64,000 nucleotides of DNA. Source: Phytophthora sp. 'mugwort' (Eukaryota > Oomycota > Peronosporomycetes > Peronosporales > Peronosporaceae). The translations under genes were made by a program, and so were the position numbers. The stretch spans positions 310,001 to 374,000 of the forward strand of contig JAUCEF010000012.1 in the NCBI GenBank assembly GCA_033558025.1, read 5' to 3'. The notes below the pieces were generated by a model. That model saw nothing but the letters and a program-made list of their open reading frames with translations, had not been told where the DNA came from and did not search any database. This document shows positions 1-12,355 of the stretch, piece after piece (positions within the stretch are counted from its first letter, which is position 1; the number at the start of each line of letters is the position of its first letter).

Positions 1-1329
1 GTTATCGTCGAGTATTGTACAGATGTGTAGAAGCTGGTGACTGAAATACGGACAGCAGCTGGAGCAAGTTTGATGTGCCCTAGCAAGTCCCTGCTAACGT
101 TCTGGGTGATTACGTTTAATTGCATGGTTACACTGACCTCTGTTTTCCTGTCTTTACCGGCTAACCTTTGCCGGACCCTTCGTAGCTTCTAGCGGTTCTC
201 ATAAACACTTTTTAAGTGTTCAGACCGGTAGAATGACGGACAGGGGCTATAATGAATTTGTGTGTACAGTTTGGATTTGCGGTTGTTGTTGCCTGGGTCT
301 GACCTTGTTTACCACCGTTTTGGGCATGACCTTATCCGGTCCAAACAGACGGCCATAAGACTGCCGTTTGTGGCTCCACATTGAGTTGGAACTAGGATCC
401 AAGAGATGTTTACTCTTCAAGCCCCTACCATGCTTAAAGGAAGCGACCTACATCTTTCTGGTCCACTAGGTGAGAGGTTCGATGTTCACAATTCTACAGC
501 GAAACCCTCATGGAGCATAAGATGTTTGTCTGCCAGTATCTTGTCAGTTCGCACATTTGGCGGTAATCACATCCTGGTGGCTCTCTACGGGGATAGCACA
601 ATGGGGAAGAATGCGCCATTCTGCTCTGAACGCCGTTATAAGGAGCAGTAACTGGCGACTTGGATAGGGTCCAGTGGTTGGATGATCATGGAACGGAAGG
701 AGCTGGACACTTTAATCCACAAAGCTGCTGCGTGGAATGGGAACCCCGAGGTGGCGCTCATATGCTTGAAGTACGAATGTTGCACAGAAGGTATTTTCGA
801 TGGCACTTTAACAGTCATGATTCTTCAAGAGCCACGTGTAGATCAAAACTAATTATTATTCTGAATGTCTCACACGGTGTTACCGATCAATACACTATCC
901 TAGAGTCGATGATACTTCACAAGCGAGCGATATTTTTAGAGTGATGTCGTACTGTATATTTCCATTAATTTATACACCATCGGTCTGGAGTTAGAGTCCG
1001 CTGTGTAGGAATATCCTTATATAAGCCCTTATGAAGGAGCAAACCCCATATTAGGACCACAGAGGACTTTCCAGTCGAGGGACGACACGGCGAGATACAA
1101 TACGGTAATCTGCCTCGTTAAAGAAGTCGGGCTTTCCGTACAACTGAAAGTGTATTACAATTCTGAACAAAACACAAGCAACATTTCAAATGTATTGTAT
1201 TAAGTTATTTGAGGATGAACTGCAATTCCGATCAAGCCCGAGTGCAACTAGCAGTACTCGATCGTTCATGCGGGAAATCTCTGCCACGCCTCTCCGCACC
1301 GCTTGATCCCCTTCAAGCTGTCTACCTCT
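1..1329. other. no recognisable gene
   Basis: Only short open frames of under 100 codons occur here (for example 406-651, 660-944 and 1209-1418 on the + strand). None shows a domain, signal peptide or familiar motif. The stretch leads into the pogo relic on the minus strand. It is probably degenerate repeat or intergenic sequence. Confidence 0.5.
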
Positions 1330-2290
1330 ACGGCGCTTCGTTGCCGGCACCAATTTCCTTGAGTGCGTGGAGTATCTTCTGCGTGGGGGAGCACATCCGC
1401 GTTGAAGACAGTATATGACGCCCCGATCCAGTGGCTGTAGCTTGGAAGTAGTGTGGGTGGCAGCTTTCTAGGCGCATGTTGGACAGAGGATATCCTTCGT
1501 GACAGTGAGATGTGACATCAGCAAATATTTATCTTTGCTGGTCCATCGACACATTCACGTCCAACAGCCAGGCCTTGAACACGTCCGTTTTCATCCAAGC
1601 CTTCTTGGTAGACTTGTACTGGATGGCGGGGGGGGGGGGGTCCTTACGCCAGCATGGCTTTGCTGACTTGCCGCTAGAGAGTAACGGGGGTTATCTCTCA
1701 CCGCCACGTTCGCACACAAGCGTGATCCGGAATTTGTCTTACTTGGGTGAAGGGGCATCATGGACGCGGAGAGACCCGCAAGGCACGTTGCTATAAAAAA
1801 TCCCGTCTCATCCATGTTAAACCCATTAGCGTATGGATAGCTGCCTATAACATTACGAAGCTGTTGCATCTCGATAGCAATAGCCTGTAGATCCACGGCG
1901 GCCGACTCACCATGCACATAATGCCGTATCGCCCTTGGAACCGACGCATAAACGATGTCCCGAATCATGGGAGGGAGCTGGCCAGGACGACGCGCTGCTC
2001 TGCCAGCCTGCGTGCTTGATGAATGATCATGTGTCCGGGTAGCGACACTTGTGCACCTTACACCATTGCACGAACTCTGCCAAGCTTTGGTCGAGCACCA
2101 GCTGAAACTGCGGCCGCAGCGTCTTGCGGTCCAAGCAAGAAAGTCTACGGCAATTAAGTTGCTGTAGATGGTATGGCAGTAGTACAACTTCAACGGCAAC
2201 ACCAATGCTGGCGTTCGCGCTTGTTGATTGTATTAACTTCCCCTCCACCGCATAACGGGGTGCGTCCACCAATTTCAGCGCAATGGTGCG
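1330..2290 (-). pseudogene. pogo/Tigger-like (DDE_1) transposase relic
   Basis: Read on the minus strand, several frames together resemble a pogo/Tigger transposase, which cuts and pastes DNA with a DDE nuclease behind a CENP-B-type helix-turn-helix. Near 2110-2030 a CENP-B-like helix is followed by the linker GRAARRPGQLPPM. Near 1815-1790 comes FNMDETGFF, which holds the first catalytic Asp of this family. Near 1470-1420 comes HTTSKLQPLDRGV, the usual block at the third acidic residue. At least three frame changes and stops break the gene, and a 13-nt G run (1628-1640) falls inside the former frame. No terminal repeats or TA duplication were found. The family call is firm; the ends are approximate. 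Confidence 0.75.
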
Positions 2291-4640
2291 CCTAGGACGT
2301 CAAAATGACAGCTTGGATCAAGGTCAAGGCCGTCGTCTAGAACAATCTACTCGTGTTTCCCCACCCCAAGAAGAAGTCCCGGAGATGCACGACAGCGATT
2401 GTAGCAGGCAGACTCTTCACTGAAGCCCCGCTGCTGGAGGTTGAGGAAGCCAGCGATTATTCCAAGAAGTATAAGGCCAAGCAGCTGTGTACAGGTGTAG
2501 CTGAAAAGCAGCCTAAAAAGAAAGCGAAGAAGCCTACCCGACAGGTAGCTGTAGTTGAGCCATGCTAATTGAATGAAATACTAGGGGGGTCAGCAGGTGC
2601 ACCTACTGTCCTTGGAATCCCGGCCCCGAGGCTTACCTTTCAGCAACTTAACTTTCCATGGGTCACAGTGGGTTTTTCGTCTTGGTCTGCCGCATCAACG
2701 ACAGGCGACTTACTCGCTTAGGGACCTCGGCTATCCTATTGGATCTGATGCGCATAAATTGAGCAAGTCGCGATGTTTGACGAACTCATTGTACGATCAA
2801 CCTGAACCGGCAATAGACATATGGGCTCTCAGTACAAACTTCAATATTTAGCGCTCTACGAAACTGATCACGCCATATAATTTGCTGCTCTTGCTTTGAA
2901 ACGTGTAGGCATCTTCACCGCTTCCACCTAAAAACACTTGCTAAAGTGTTATAAGAATTGCGATAAGCCTAATCTTTGATTGTGCATACGTCCTGGTAAA
3001 AATAAGAAAGAAGATATCGAGCCTCAATAACTCCACTGCAACCATTCTACTAACATGGTTTAAGTAGAAATTCTGAAACTCGTTCCGAGCGGATTTCGTC
3101 TTCAATTTGCTAAAACTATGCGCACCCGGATCGATTTTCGGTCCTGCATCGTTCTAAATGGGGATTGGTACCCAGAACAGCTCCGCGACGCGTTCCAAAC
3201 TCGGATCGAGATTTACCGTCTATGCCAACGCTACTCAGCCAAGTGCAAGTGAAAATATATCATGCTCACTTTCGTCGAAGAAACAATCCGCAAGCCCAGT
3301 TCTACCGCATCCAGCCTCACGCCCGTCCACGCGCCACCTATGCTTGACAAAGCTCTGGGCACGGTTTTCTGTTGTAACGGGGTCACTTTCAGAGTTATAG
3401 ATTATGTGGGACAACATATATTCACCTCCCTTATAACAGAACTCAGTGCGAGATAGTTAATAAGATCTCAGTAGGTGGCTTTACAGCCAATAGATATGCA
3501 TTAGATTATGCTCTACTATGCTATACAGTATATTTACACCACATGCGGCCCTGCCGCGCGTAAGAAGAATATAAATCAGTTCACATTTTGATATAAAGAG
3601 TTCATTTGCCTTGATTAAGGTACCTTTGACTCTTGGAGTCCGTAAGTAGTTATCTTACGGGTATGTCTTGGTTCCTGTATAGAACCTAAGGTTATCCACC
3701 TTAAACAAGAGACTCTCTGAGGCTGTGCCTTCTCCGACGCTAAAGCTACGGCAGCCCCTGCATCTGTATTCTTCATTGTGTGTGTGCTAATATCACAGTT
3801 CTCAGCCGTGATCATCGTAGACTTGGGGGCGCTCCGAGAGGCCATGTCACCAGCTGAAATGTGGAGAGTTGAACGATCGCCTTCCGACGGTGAGTGTGTT
3901 TGAAGTACCAACACTGACCGGAAAGCTGACATATGGACACTTCGGTCAAATACTAGCGGACGCAGCTCATTAAAAGAGACTTGCTCGGGCCGAATAATGG
4001 CAGACATTAACAGTTTCAGGCAGACCGCATGTGTCGACGTGTGCAGATCCGTGCTTTCTGATGACTTCAATCAAAATTTGTAGCTCATATCTTCTTTAAC
4101 TTATACTGGCTCAGTACACGTGCTGACCTAAGTCCTGACTCGGAACCAACCACGGAACTAGATCACGGTGCTTATCTATTCCTATTTAAAAAAGGAAATC
4201 TCAGTACACATTTACTTAGACCGGATCCTTACAGTTGACCGCTATCCCAGAAAATCGAGTCAGATATGGTGCGGTACACATATCATTAATACTAAACAGT
4301 GTGCTATCCTTCTGTATATAAACTCGCCCGGATTCCCTTATCATTTTATAGACGCAATACGCACTTTCACTGGTTCGGCGAGGGTCTGCTACAGTGCTCG
4401 GACATTACAATAAACTATTTGCACCAGCCTGTACTGTACACACACAAAAATAAGAAATACTTGCCTGACAAACGCCACCACAGTAATGTGTGGTGTAATA
4501 GGTAATGTATTGCACTAACCGTTCCTGCACCTAGCTATCTTTACTGAGCGATTCTGACGTTCATGAGTGTATGAATCGCAGTACTTATGGTAAGAACTGC
4601 AATATCTTCAGTTGAGCGGGAGCGGTGACGACCGCTAGGG
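2291..4640. other. unassigned stretch with short ORFs only
   Basis: The longest open frame is 3615-4070 on the minus strand (151 codons), with no recognisable domain. A lysine-rich 71-codon frame lies at 2353-2568, and overlapping short frames lie at 3158-3456. None has a family motif or an intact partner frame, so I do not call genes here. A real but unfamiliar gene cannot be excluded. Confidence 0.4.
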
Positions 4641-4859
4641 TGTCACGAAAAACTTGTACTACGAGAACAACCTCTCACGAAAGTTGCTCGTGGGTGGGAA
4701 CACACCAAGTAGAAGGCTGTAGGGCGGTGACGACGTCCTAGCGACAGCCTCCGAGCGCAAACGCGCCATCGCGAAGTCTTCATTGTCCCCACAGGCACGC
4801 GTTCGTGGGTGCGCGACTGACGCATCCGTGGCCGGCGGAGCTCTTCGTCCGGCTTGAAT

Positions 4860-6065
4860 GGACCCAGCGCTCCCTCATCGAAGGTTAGCTCCGATGCGCG
4901 ACTTGACACAACCTAAGAGCAACCTAAGAGCGAGATAAGGCTGTTAAAGCAACAGTATACGCAACGCAATCCATCTCCATCACGACGCGCTCGCACAATC
5001 AAGATGCACGAGTCGGCAAGCAGGTACTCCCGCGTAATAGAAGACATTTCGCCATCTTGTCGAAATGTAAGCGCACAGTGCCTATCGTTAGCGAGATTTC
5101 CTGCCGCTTCTTGCAAACGCTGTTGAACGTTTTGTGGTTCTCGACCAGAGCAACGATACGGTGGTGCACTGTCGGCTTTGGACCCCGGTCAAAGACGGCG
5201 TCGACGCGCTCGATTGCGTCGCGGATGCGCACTTTGTGCTCCAGAATTATGAACATCGAGCTACACCGGGTCACTTTCACACGCCAAAAGGCGCGAGGCT
5301 CGTGTGGTGGGAAGCTCGGCGTCGGTTTTCGTTTTCCGCAGCGTCATCGAGAGCGCACTGACAGCCTCCACCAGGTCCTTATGCTCGCCCAGGAACTTGT
5401 TGGTGGCCAGGTTGAAGCGATGCGACGAGCATCCCACCAGCAATCCCCAAGCAAGATGGCGGTTGACTGGTTGGTCGCGCAATCGTCGCCGACGAGAAAC
5501 CGAAGTGGTTTCGCTGATTTGCCAAACTAGCCATGGTGGCACTCAGCGGTCATGTCCGCTCGTCGAGCGGAGCCATGCCAAAAGCAGGTATCCGGCTGCT
5601 CCTCGCCAGACACGGCATACAGAGCCACATAGTGATCTGGAAAGCACGACGAGCCGTCGACCATGATTCCAAATGCGGTGAGTGACTGCAGCGACCGCCT
5701 GATCGACAGCTTCGGTGGTCGCAGCGATGTACTGCTTTAGTGTCTTGGAGAATATCGACTTCAGGCGAGACGTATAGCGGGTCACCGAGTGGTTTACCTC
5801 AGAGAGTAGCATTGCGGTCGATGCCCCACTCCATCCAGCTGTAGAGGTTGGTCATCTTGGCGTTCACGAAGCCGAATGAGAGGTAGCGCTGGCATGCGCA
5901 ATGTGGTCGGCCTCGTAGTCAGCATGCTTCTCGCTAAGATGACGAACGAGGCTGCCGCAGCCATTTTGGGGAACTGACGACGCTTCGTGCCACAATACTT
6001 GCATGGTCTGGGAGGGCTGCGAAGAGGACCCGACAGATGTCGGCGTTCTTGGCCATGGCGAAGAG
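4860..6065 (-). pseudogene. hAT-like transposase relic with BED-type zinc finger
   Basis: On the minus strand a frame starting MAKNADICRVLF (near 6057) leads into a Cys-x2-Cys then His-x4-His finger around 5990-5930 (CKYCGTKRR, then RHLSEKH after a one-base shift). This is the BED-type DNA-binding finger typical of hAT-like transposases. Further on come GFGIMVDGSSCF-type and GCSSHRFNLATNKFL blocks (about 5660 and 5420). Next is NVTRWSS-like sequence near 5270 and a helical segment ending near 5020. These match the RNase H-like core of oomycete hAT-like proteins. Several stops and frame changes show it is dead. No terminal repeats or 8-bp duplication were found. Confidence 0.7.
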
Positions 6066-6788
6066 AGTAGGAACGGTACAGAGGAGGAAGTAGAAATTAA
6101 AGAATGAAGAATGAAGTGTAAAACGACGACGAGATCGCTTGAGTGGAATGCATGGGTATGTTGGCAGGCTTCTGGACATCACTGGATGACAAGACCCAAA
6201 TGAAGAGAGTTACACTCAGTATAGAATACACCAAGTAGTTTGCTTACGGTTTGCCTTGAAAATTGAGAACGAGACTTGAATTAGCCATATTTCTCAAATA
6301 ACTAAAACCAATTAATTAACACCCAGTGCTGGCAAGAATGAGTGATACGTGTATTACTAAATGAAATAGAAAAACAGCAATGATGTTTAATTTTATGCAT
6401 TTTTCCATTGTGGCCAACACTATAGTCCATATCAAAAACCATTATTAGACTTTTACTTCAGTATGGTAAGAGAGATTATGCTAACATCAAACTTGAATTT
6501 GTCCAAACGAAACAGTTGTGTGCATTTCAGTGGCAGTGAAGTGTTCGAGTCGTCTAGGCATGCAGCCTATGGTAGAATTGAAGTGGCAGAACGCAAAGAA
6601 GATGTAAATCGAGAGATGAGTGCAGCAAAGCCGTCGTTCGGAGGTACTGATTAGAGCACCATTTAAAGCACCATCAGCACCATTGACACCTTATGTTGCT
6701 CCAAAATGTCCCCCGAGCCTTATGTTGCTGACATCGGGAGAGAAAGTAATCGTTTCGCGTGGTACACATAACCCCCTGTGGAGAGCCG
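6066..6788. other. AT-rich intergenic stretch
   Basis: The sequence is AT-rich with one 63-codon frame (6463-6654) of no recognisable type. It abuts the left LTR of the gypsy element. Nothing else is supported. Confidence 0.5.
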
Positions 6789-6981
6789 TGTAAGGACGTA
6801 CGCAAGCCGTGACATGCCGACAAGACTTCACGCGCTTCTGGCACTGCAAGCTGCCGAACGAAGACAGTCATGAGCGTGCCATGTATCTCTGTATTGGAAG
6901 GGCTTGGCAAAGGAGCTTGAAGACCACTGTGAGCTTGAAGTAAGGAAACTACAAGCAAGGAAAACGTATGGAAGGGCATCA
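6789..6981 (+). repeat. 5' LTR of gypsy element
   Basis: This copy of about 193 bp begins TGTAAGGACGTACGC and matches the copy at 10945-11148 along most of its length, including the stretch starting GACATGCCGACAAGACT. The right boundary is set at a shared CATCA and could be off by several bases. Confidence 0.8.
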
Positions 6982-7029
6982 ATGTGCGAGAGTATAGCCG
7001 TGGATTCAAGGCAATGCTACGATTCCACA

Positions 7030-7610
7030 TCTAGAGCACGGTGAAAGCGAAGCTGTGCCGGAAGCCGACGTGGTTCGGATGTACAAGATGGGAATGCCTG
7101 CAGGTTGGCAGGTTGAGTTGCATCGCATATCGCGCGGCTGGGATCTTCCCAGTATGAAGGCGCAGTTTGAGCTAATTGAGTGAAACGGACGCGAGAGTGC
7201 GCTGCTGCGTGGGAACCGCAATCGACCATAATCAACCCCGACAGCGAGCCAACGAGCGAAGAGGAACCAACCAGCGCCCACGAAACAAAGAACAAAGACG
7301 TCCTTACGAGTAGTGTGGCTTCTGCAAGCGCAACAACCACAACAACAACGAGTGTTTTCGTCGCCTGCATACCGCCCTCACAGCACTCGCAACAGACCTG
7401 CGCAGTACAACTGTGACCGGCCAACCAGAAATTTCGGCGGTGGCAATCGGAATGGGTACAACAGCAACAACTCAGCAATGGCTGCAGTGCAGGAGCCGAT
7501 CTCGGACGGAGATGGCCGCGCTGATGAAAACACTGAAGCAGCAGCAAGAGGATGAATACGCTGCTCTCCAGTTTATAGTGCCACATCACATGATACGATG
7601 ACATCCGTGG
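7030..7610 (+). pseudogene. gypsy gag relic with CCHC zinc knuckle
   Basis: This is the gag-like part of the gypsy element, which would form the nucleocapsid that binds element RNA. The clear landmark is a zinc knuckle at 7314-7355 with spacing C-x2-C-x4-H-x4-C. Its core reads CGFC then KRNNH then NNNEC. It is followed by Gln/Asn-rich sequence. No single frame spans the region. The 244-codon minus-strand frame over it is antisense and is not called. Confidence 0.65.
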
Positions 7611-7639
7611 TGGAAACGGCTGCAATGTCACCGGAAGGC

Positions 7640-10600
7640 GACACCGCATGGAGATTGAAGTGCAAATCGACCCTGTCCGACTGACGGCTCTTCTCGACAC
7701 GGTTTTGTACAAAACTCGGCTATCGACCAGAAGACGTTGGATGCTCTCCAAAAACGATGTCGTTCTCGATCACGAGACGGCTCATTTCCGGAAGGCAGAC
7801 AGCACGGTCGGCTAAGCAACGCATCGCGCAACAGCGACGTTGAAGCTGCTATTATTTTCAAACACCCGCGCGAGCACCCACTCGTTCCGAGTCGCGGACA
7901 CACTGCTGTATGTGATGCTGGGGAAGGACTTCATGGCAGCAGAATATGGTGATCGATTTCGTTGACTGTACGTTGAAATGAAATGGTATTGAGATCAAGA
8001 TGCCTACTGGATGTAAGGTTGAGAACAATCGGCAGCGGTCCTAGCGACCGATATGGCGTGCAGGGCTGAAATTGACCTTGCTGAAACCGTACAATGGAAA
8101 ATCATTTCCGATACCTTTGTATTATGAGGCGACTCGAGAGGAGATTTACCGGCTGGTCGCTCTCCGTTTTCTCACGTCAAACTTCTCTTCCGAGTGGGCA
8201 TCACCAGCGTTTGTGTTCCGAAGAAGGATGGATCGGTCAGACTGGTGTGCGACTTTCGCCAGCTAAGCAAGCGATTACGTCGAAGCTACTACCCGGTGCG
8301 ATCTGTTCCTGAGGGGATGATACGATTACCAAAACCGGTGTATGTCTCCGCGTTTGATGTCGCTCTCAGCTATTACAAAAGGTTGTCAGCTGAGCGCAAT
8401 CGCGATGCAACAGCTGTTGTTGTGGCAGGGATTGGGAAATTCTTACTTCAATCAACAGCAGATGGGAGTGTCGACGGCACCGGACGAGTTTCAGGCATCC
8501 ATGGATGAACTGTTGGGAGACCTGAACTATGTTCGTGTTTACTTGGACGATATCCTCGTGATCTCGGAGACCTTTGGTAGACCACATGGAGCATCTACGC
8601 GTTCTATTCGAACGCCTAAGCGAGGCAGGTTTGACTCTTCTTCTAAAGAAGAGCAATAAATGTCCCACTCGGTCGACTATCTGGATTACCGTCTAAGCGA
8701 GGCTGGCATCGAGCCGATCCCGAACAAGGTAACGGTGATCACAGCACTAGCTCCGCCTTGACATCGTCGAGATCTCGATGTTTATATCTGCATGGCAAAC
8801 TACTACAGAGACATGATTCCGATGCGAGCTGGACTGTTTAGCCCACTAACGGCACTGTTATCGCCATCAAACCCTTCACTGATTGCCACAGCTGCAACAC
8901 GCCTTCAAAGCTGTGAAGACAGCACTTGCTAGCACGGTGCGTCTAGCATTTCCGGAGGTAGGCAAGCCGTTTCATGTCTACTCGGATGCTTCGCAACTAC
9001 AGCTCGGTGCGATGATCATGTAGCACGGTCGACCGCTTGTGTTGATGTCGGGGTGGCTAGGCACTTACCGTGCGACGGTGGAAGCAGGTAGACTTGAACT
9101 TGTGGGGAAGACGCACGTTGGAATGATTATATTTGTTTGTTTTTCTTTTGCTAGCTACGACATGCATGCGCTCATGGAAGTACCTCGAGCTCTCCATGCG
9201 ATTCCTTACTGGGTAAGCTTCTTTTTATTTTGTGTATACTTAACCTAAATGTAAGCTACGTTTTCCTTTTCCTAAATTTGTTCTGTGCAGGTACGCATCA
9301 GGTACGTACCTTTGGCGGTTGCCTGCCATGCGTGTCTTGGCCGTCCAAGCCAGCTTGCGCATGTCGGCTTGTTGTACAGGCCGCTGACGTGCTCGGTCAG
9401 CACGCCTAGGACATCACCCTCACGGGCGTGCTGACCTGCACGCCGTGCTCGGCCTGACAGTTTTGGTTTAAGAAGTGGAATGCTGCACACAGTCTGTACC
9501 CAGCGAATCGCTTGGAATTATTGTGTATCGCCCTACTGCTGCGTGAATTTCGAAGTCTGCTTTTTGGGCACGAACTCCATCTCTTTACGGATCACCTGAA
9601 CCTTACATACGCCACCTTCCATGATGTGCTCATGATGCGTTGGCGCCTGGAGATTAAGGAGTTCGGGCCGGTGTTTCACTACGTACCCAGTCAAAGCAAC
9701 GTTGTGGCCGATGCGCTCTCGCGTCTACCGACAAATGACACAGCACCGACCGAGCTGGGGGAGAGACGCGATGATCTGAGGAGCAGAAGGATGCATCACG
9801 TGACGACCTTGGAAGTGTACCCCAGAGCCTAGCAGCTATGCGGAATTGGACGAGGAACTGCTCAACTTCGAAATGTGTTTACTGGAAAAGAAGCAACAGA
9901 ACGACTCATCATTGCTGAAGACATGCAAACGTGAACTTGGAGGAGTGCAGCTATGGGTGGATCCACAATCGCAGAAGATACTCGTACCGGAAGCACTCCG
10001 TACCAAGCTGCTTCGGACATACCACGAGTGGCTGATACATTGCGACGCTAGCACGATGAAAGCAACCATAAGTGATTACTTCAGGCAACTTAGAGCGCGA
10101 CACTACACAATTCGTGGAATCGTGCATGGTATGCAGCAAGGCGAAGCACCCCACGTTCGTTATGGAAAACCGCCGGCCAAGAAGGCCGTCGCATGGACCT
10201 AATACGAAATCGCTGTTGCCTCGACCGGCCCGTCCGGCAAGCTGAATTTCCAAGCGCTAACTCTGATCGACACGTCGACCAGACTGATTGAGATTCTTCC
10301 AGCGGAAGATAGATCGAGCGCTGAAGCGGCATTCTTACTCGATCGATACTGGCTGAACCGATACCCGCGGCTTTTACGCTGCATTTACAACGGAGGGAGC
10401 GAGTTCAAGAAGGGGTTTCATTAATTGCTGGACAGCTACGGTATCGAGCACGCACCAATTACCGTGCGAAACCCGCATGCAAATGCTGTTATTGAACGAG
10501 TTCATCGCGTTATTGGTGGCAAGATGCGCACGAGACGATCAAAATGTCGGATGAGTGGGAGCAATTCCTGAACAACATTGTATTCGCCCTGCGCGCCACG

Positions 10601-10935
10601 CACCATTCGATGACCAAAAGTTCAACAGTCCAACAGGCTTTCGGACGAGACATGACCTTTGATATGAAGCATCAAACAAATTGGATGGACAAGCATCGAC
10701 GCAAAACCGATCAGATCAAGAAAAACAATGAGCGTGAGAACAAGAAACGCGTAGACTGCTAGTCCTACCCGGGCGACAAGGTATGCCTACGCCGTGACGC
10801 ACGCGTCCTAGGAAAGACGCTACCGCTGTACGACGGACCTTACCAGATCATTGCTGTGCACGAATCAGAAACGTTTACCCTCGATAAGGGTCGATACATC
10901 GAGAAGGTAAACCTCTGCCTTGCAAAACACAACGA
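7640..10935 (+). pseudogene. gypsy pol relic: protease, RT, RNase H, integrase
   Basis: Domains appear in Ty3/gypsy order. A retropepsin-like segment near 7690 has LLDT but Val where Gly is expected, and its later flank reads MLGKDFM near 7920. Reverse transcriptase spans about 8190-8570, with VPKKDGSVRLVCDFRQL and the catalytic YLDDIL at 8540. RNase H has HVYSDASQLQLGA near 8975 and continues at about 9490-9740 with YVPSQSNVVADALSRL. Integrase has an HHCC-like region near 10010-10150 with damaged cysteines. It also has a core where the second Asp is replaced by Asn (IYNGGSEF, about 10390) and an intact ERVH Glu near 10500. A GPY/F-like tail follows (LYDGPYQI). Frame changes and stops run throughout, so it is non-autonomous at best. 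Confidence 0.85.
9050..9490. other. foreign insertion inside gypsy RNase H
   Basis: The RNase H reading HGRPLVLM stops at about 9049 and resumes as SLYPANRLELLCIALL at about 9491. The 440 bp between do not encode retroelement protein. They hold an intron-like stretch (GTAAGC at 9213 to TGCAG near 9290) and GC-rich repeats of the motif GTGCTCGG / CAGCACG near 9380-9460. No terminal repeats or duplication were found. The source is unknown; a small non-autonomous element or captured host fragment are both possible. Confidence 0.5.
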
Positions 10936-10944
10936 GGAGGAGAC

Positions 10945-11148
10945 TGTAAGGATGTACGCAAGCTGTGACATGCCGACAAGACTCCACGTGCTTCTGGTAC
11001 TGCAAGCTGCCGAACGAAGACAGCCATGAGCGTGCCATGCACCTTTGTATTGAAAGGGCTCGGCAGAGGAACTTTAGGCCCATTCATGCGAGCTTCAAGT
11101 AGGAAAACTACAAGCAAGGAATATGTATGGTTGAGGTAGAATACATCA
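10945..11148 (+). repeat. 3' LTR of gypsy element
   Basis: This copy of about 204 bp starts TGTAAGGATGTACGC directly after a GAGGAGGAGAC polypurine-like tract and pairs with the copy at 6789-6981. A short insertion near its right end accounts for the length difference. Confidence 0.8.
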
Positions 11149-12355
11149 ATGAAGAGGAGCTTAGGGAGGACAGCCTTGCAGGACTTCTAGCCGATAAGCA
11201 ATCCCAGTGGGCAGTATAACATAAAGGAATCAAGTAGCCTTACCACATGCGGCAGGCTGAGACCACACGTATCACGACATATACACAAAAGTGCCTCGCG
11301 CAGCAGCACATACGGATAGAAGCAGCCAGCACTTCTTGCTAGATGCGACGTCAGGTCGACGTTGACCGGTACAAACAGCGGCAGCAAGTCGAGTTGTGTG
11401 TGTGAATACATGCAGTCTACACATTGGTAATAAGAGCAAGGTTCGTCAACGTTACTCCCTTGAGACTGTATTGAGCAAGTCATAGTGGCGCTTCGTGAGG
11501 ACACGGATACCACTACTATGAGGGCGGGAGGAGCACTGCCACTGACAGCACCCCCCCCCACCCCACCCCTTCCAGATACTGTAGGCTGTTAGATATCCGT
11601 GTCAAGCGATTTCTTCACAAGAGCCAAGTTGGCAACTTGCCACCTTGCCAACTTGGCTCTTCGTGAAGAAATCGTTTGACACGGATATCTAACAGCCTTT
11701 CAGTCTTCGCATCATCTTGCGAGAGTTCGCTCTCCGGAATAACCACTTTAACCTCGAGGAACCATGCCATTAATACAGCATTTTTTTCTTGGACACTTGA
11801 CGTGGGACTTCACCGCGTAATCGAGCCACTTCGTTGGCAATGCAAGTACGCCCATCCTGTTGAAGCCACAAATATATCACCGCCGCGAGCCATGCTGCTT
11901 TGCTTGTGCCATCTGTCGCGATCCTAAACGAAATGAAAGGCTGAGGTACGCGCGAATTTATCGTGAAAATTACTAACACCATCCTGAAACGTTTCTGGAA
12001 CGGGATTTTATCCCTATCAATTGTGCCGATGAATATCATTGTAAATGGTGTTTTAAGCACAGCCTTATTCGGATGTTTGCCACAATAGGATTGACGTATT
12101 AATACCGTGTTCAAAGTTTACCCTTTCACGATCCTCAAGGCGCTTTCCTGGCACAAGTTTACGGCAGGTAATCCTATCGAAAGCATTTAACTTCACTATG
12201 CACGTTCCATAATGCATCATGTGCGTACGCATCGTATGGCCTACATACCACGCACGCACATAAGACTAGAAGGTCGCATGATTAGGCCGTTGCGGTTGGT
12301 ATAGTAAGAGAGACCTCAAAGTCGTGGTCAGTTAGCGACTTGCCCACTGGGAAGA
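11149..12355. other. intergenic stretch with one fold-back
   Basis: No open frame with a recognisable domain is present on either strand; the longest (124 codons, 11187-11561 minus) looks random. The stretch holds the palindrome at 11585-11696 and a C-rich run at 11551-11559, and leads up to the START-FYVE pseudogene. Confidence 0.5.
11585..11696. repeat. near-perfect 51-bp fold-back palindrome
   Basis: Left arm 11585-11635 and right arm 11645-11696 are reverse complements with one mismatch and one single-base gap, around a 9-bp loop. The arms begin GCTGTTAGATATCCG. The whole could form a long hairpin. It encodes nothing obvious and could be a small fold-back element or a templated inversion. 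Confidence 0.9.

Larger units (their letters stand above)
6789..11148 (+). mobile_element. Ty3/gypsy LTR retrotransposon, full-length but decayed
   Basis: Two related direct repeats, both starting TGTAAGGA and ending near CATCA, flank a gag-protease-reverse transcriptase-RNase H-integrase order typical of Ty3/gypsy elements. The 3' LTR is preceded by a purine-rich tract (about 10934-10943) that fits a polypurine tract. The LTRs are only about 80-85% alike by eye, so the insertion is old. No target-site duplication is visible. Every domain carries stops or frame changes, and about 440 bp of foreign sequence sits inside RNase H. Confidence 0.85.

Noticed and set aside
7017..7751. A 244-codon minus-strand open frame
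   Set aside because: It lies antisense to the gypsy gag region, which has a zinc knuckle on the + strand at 7314-7355, and its own translation is low-complexity without a domain.
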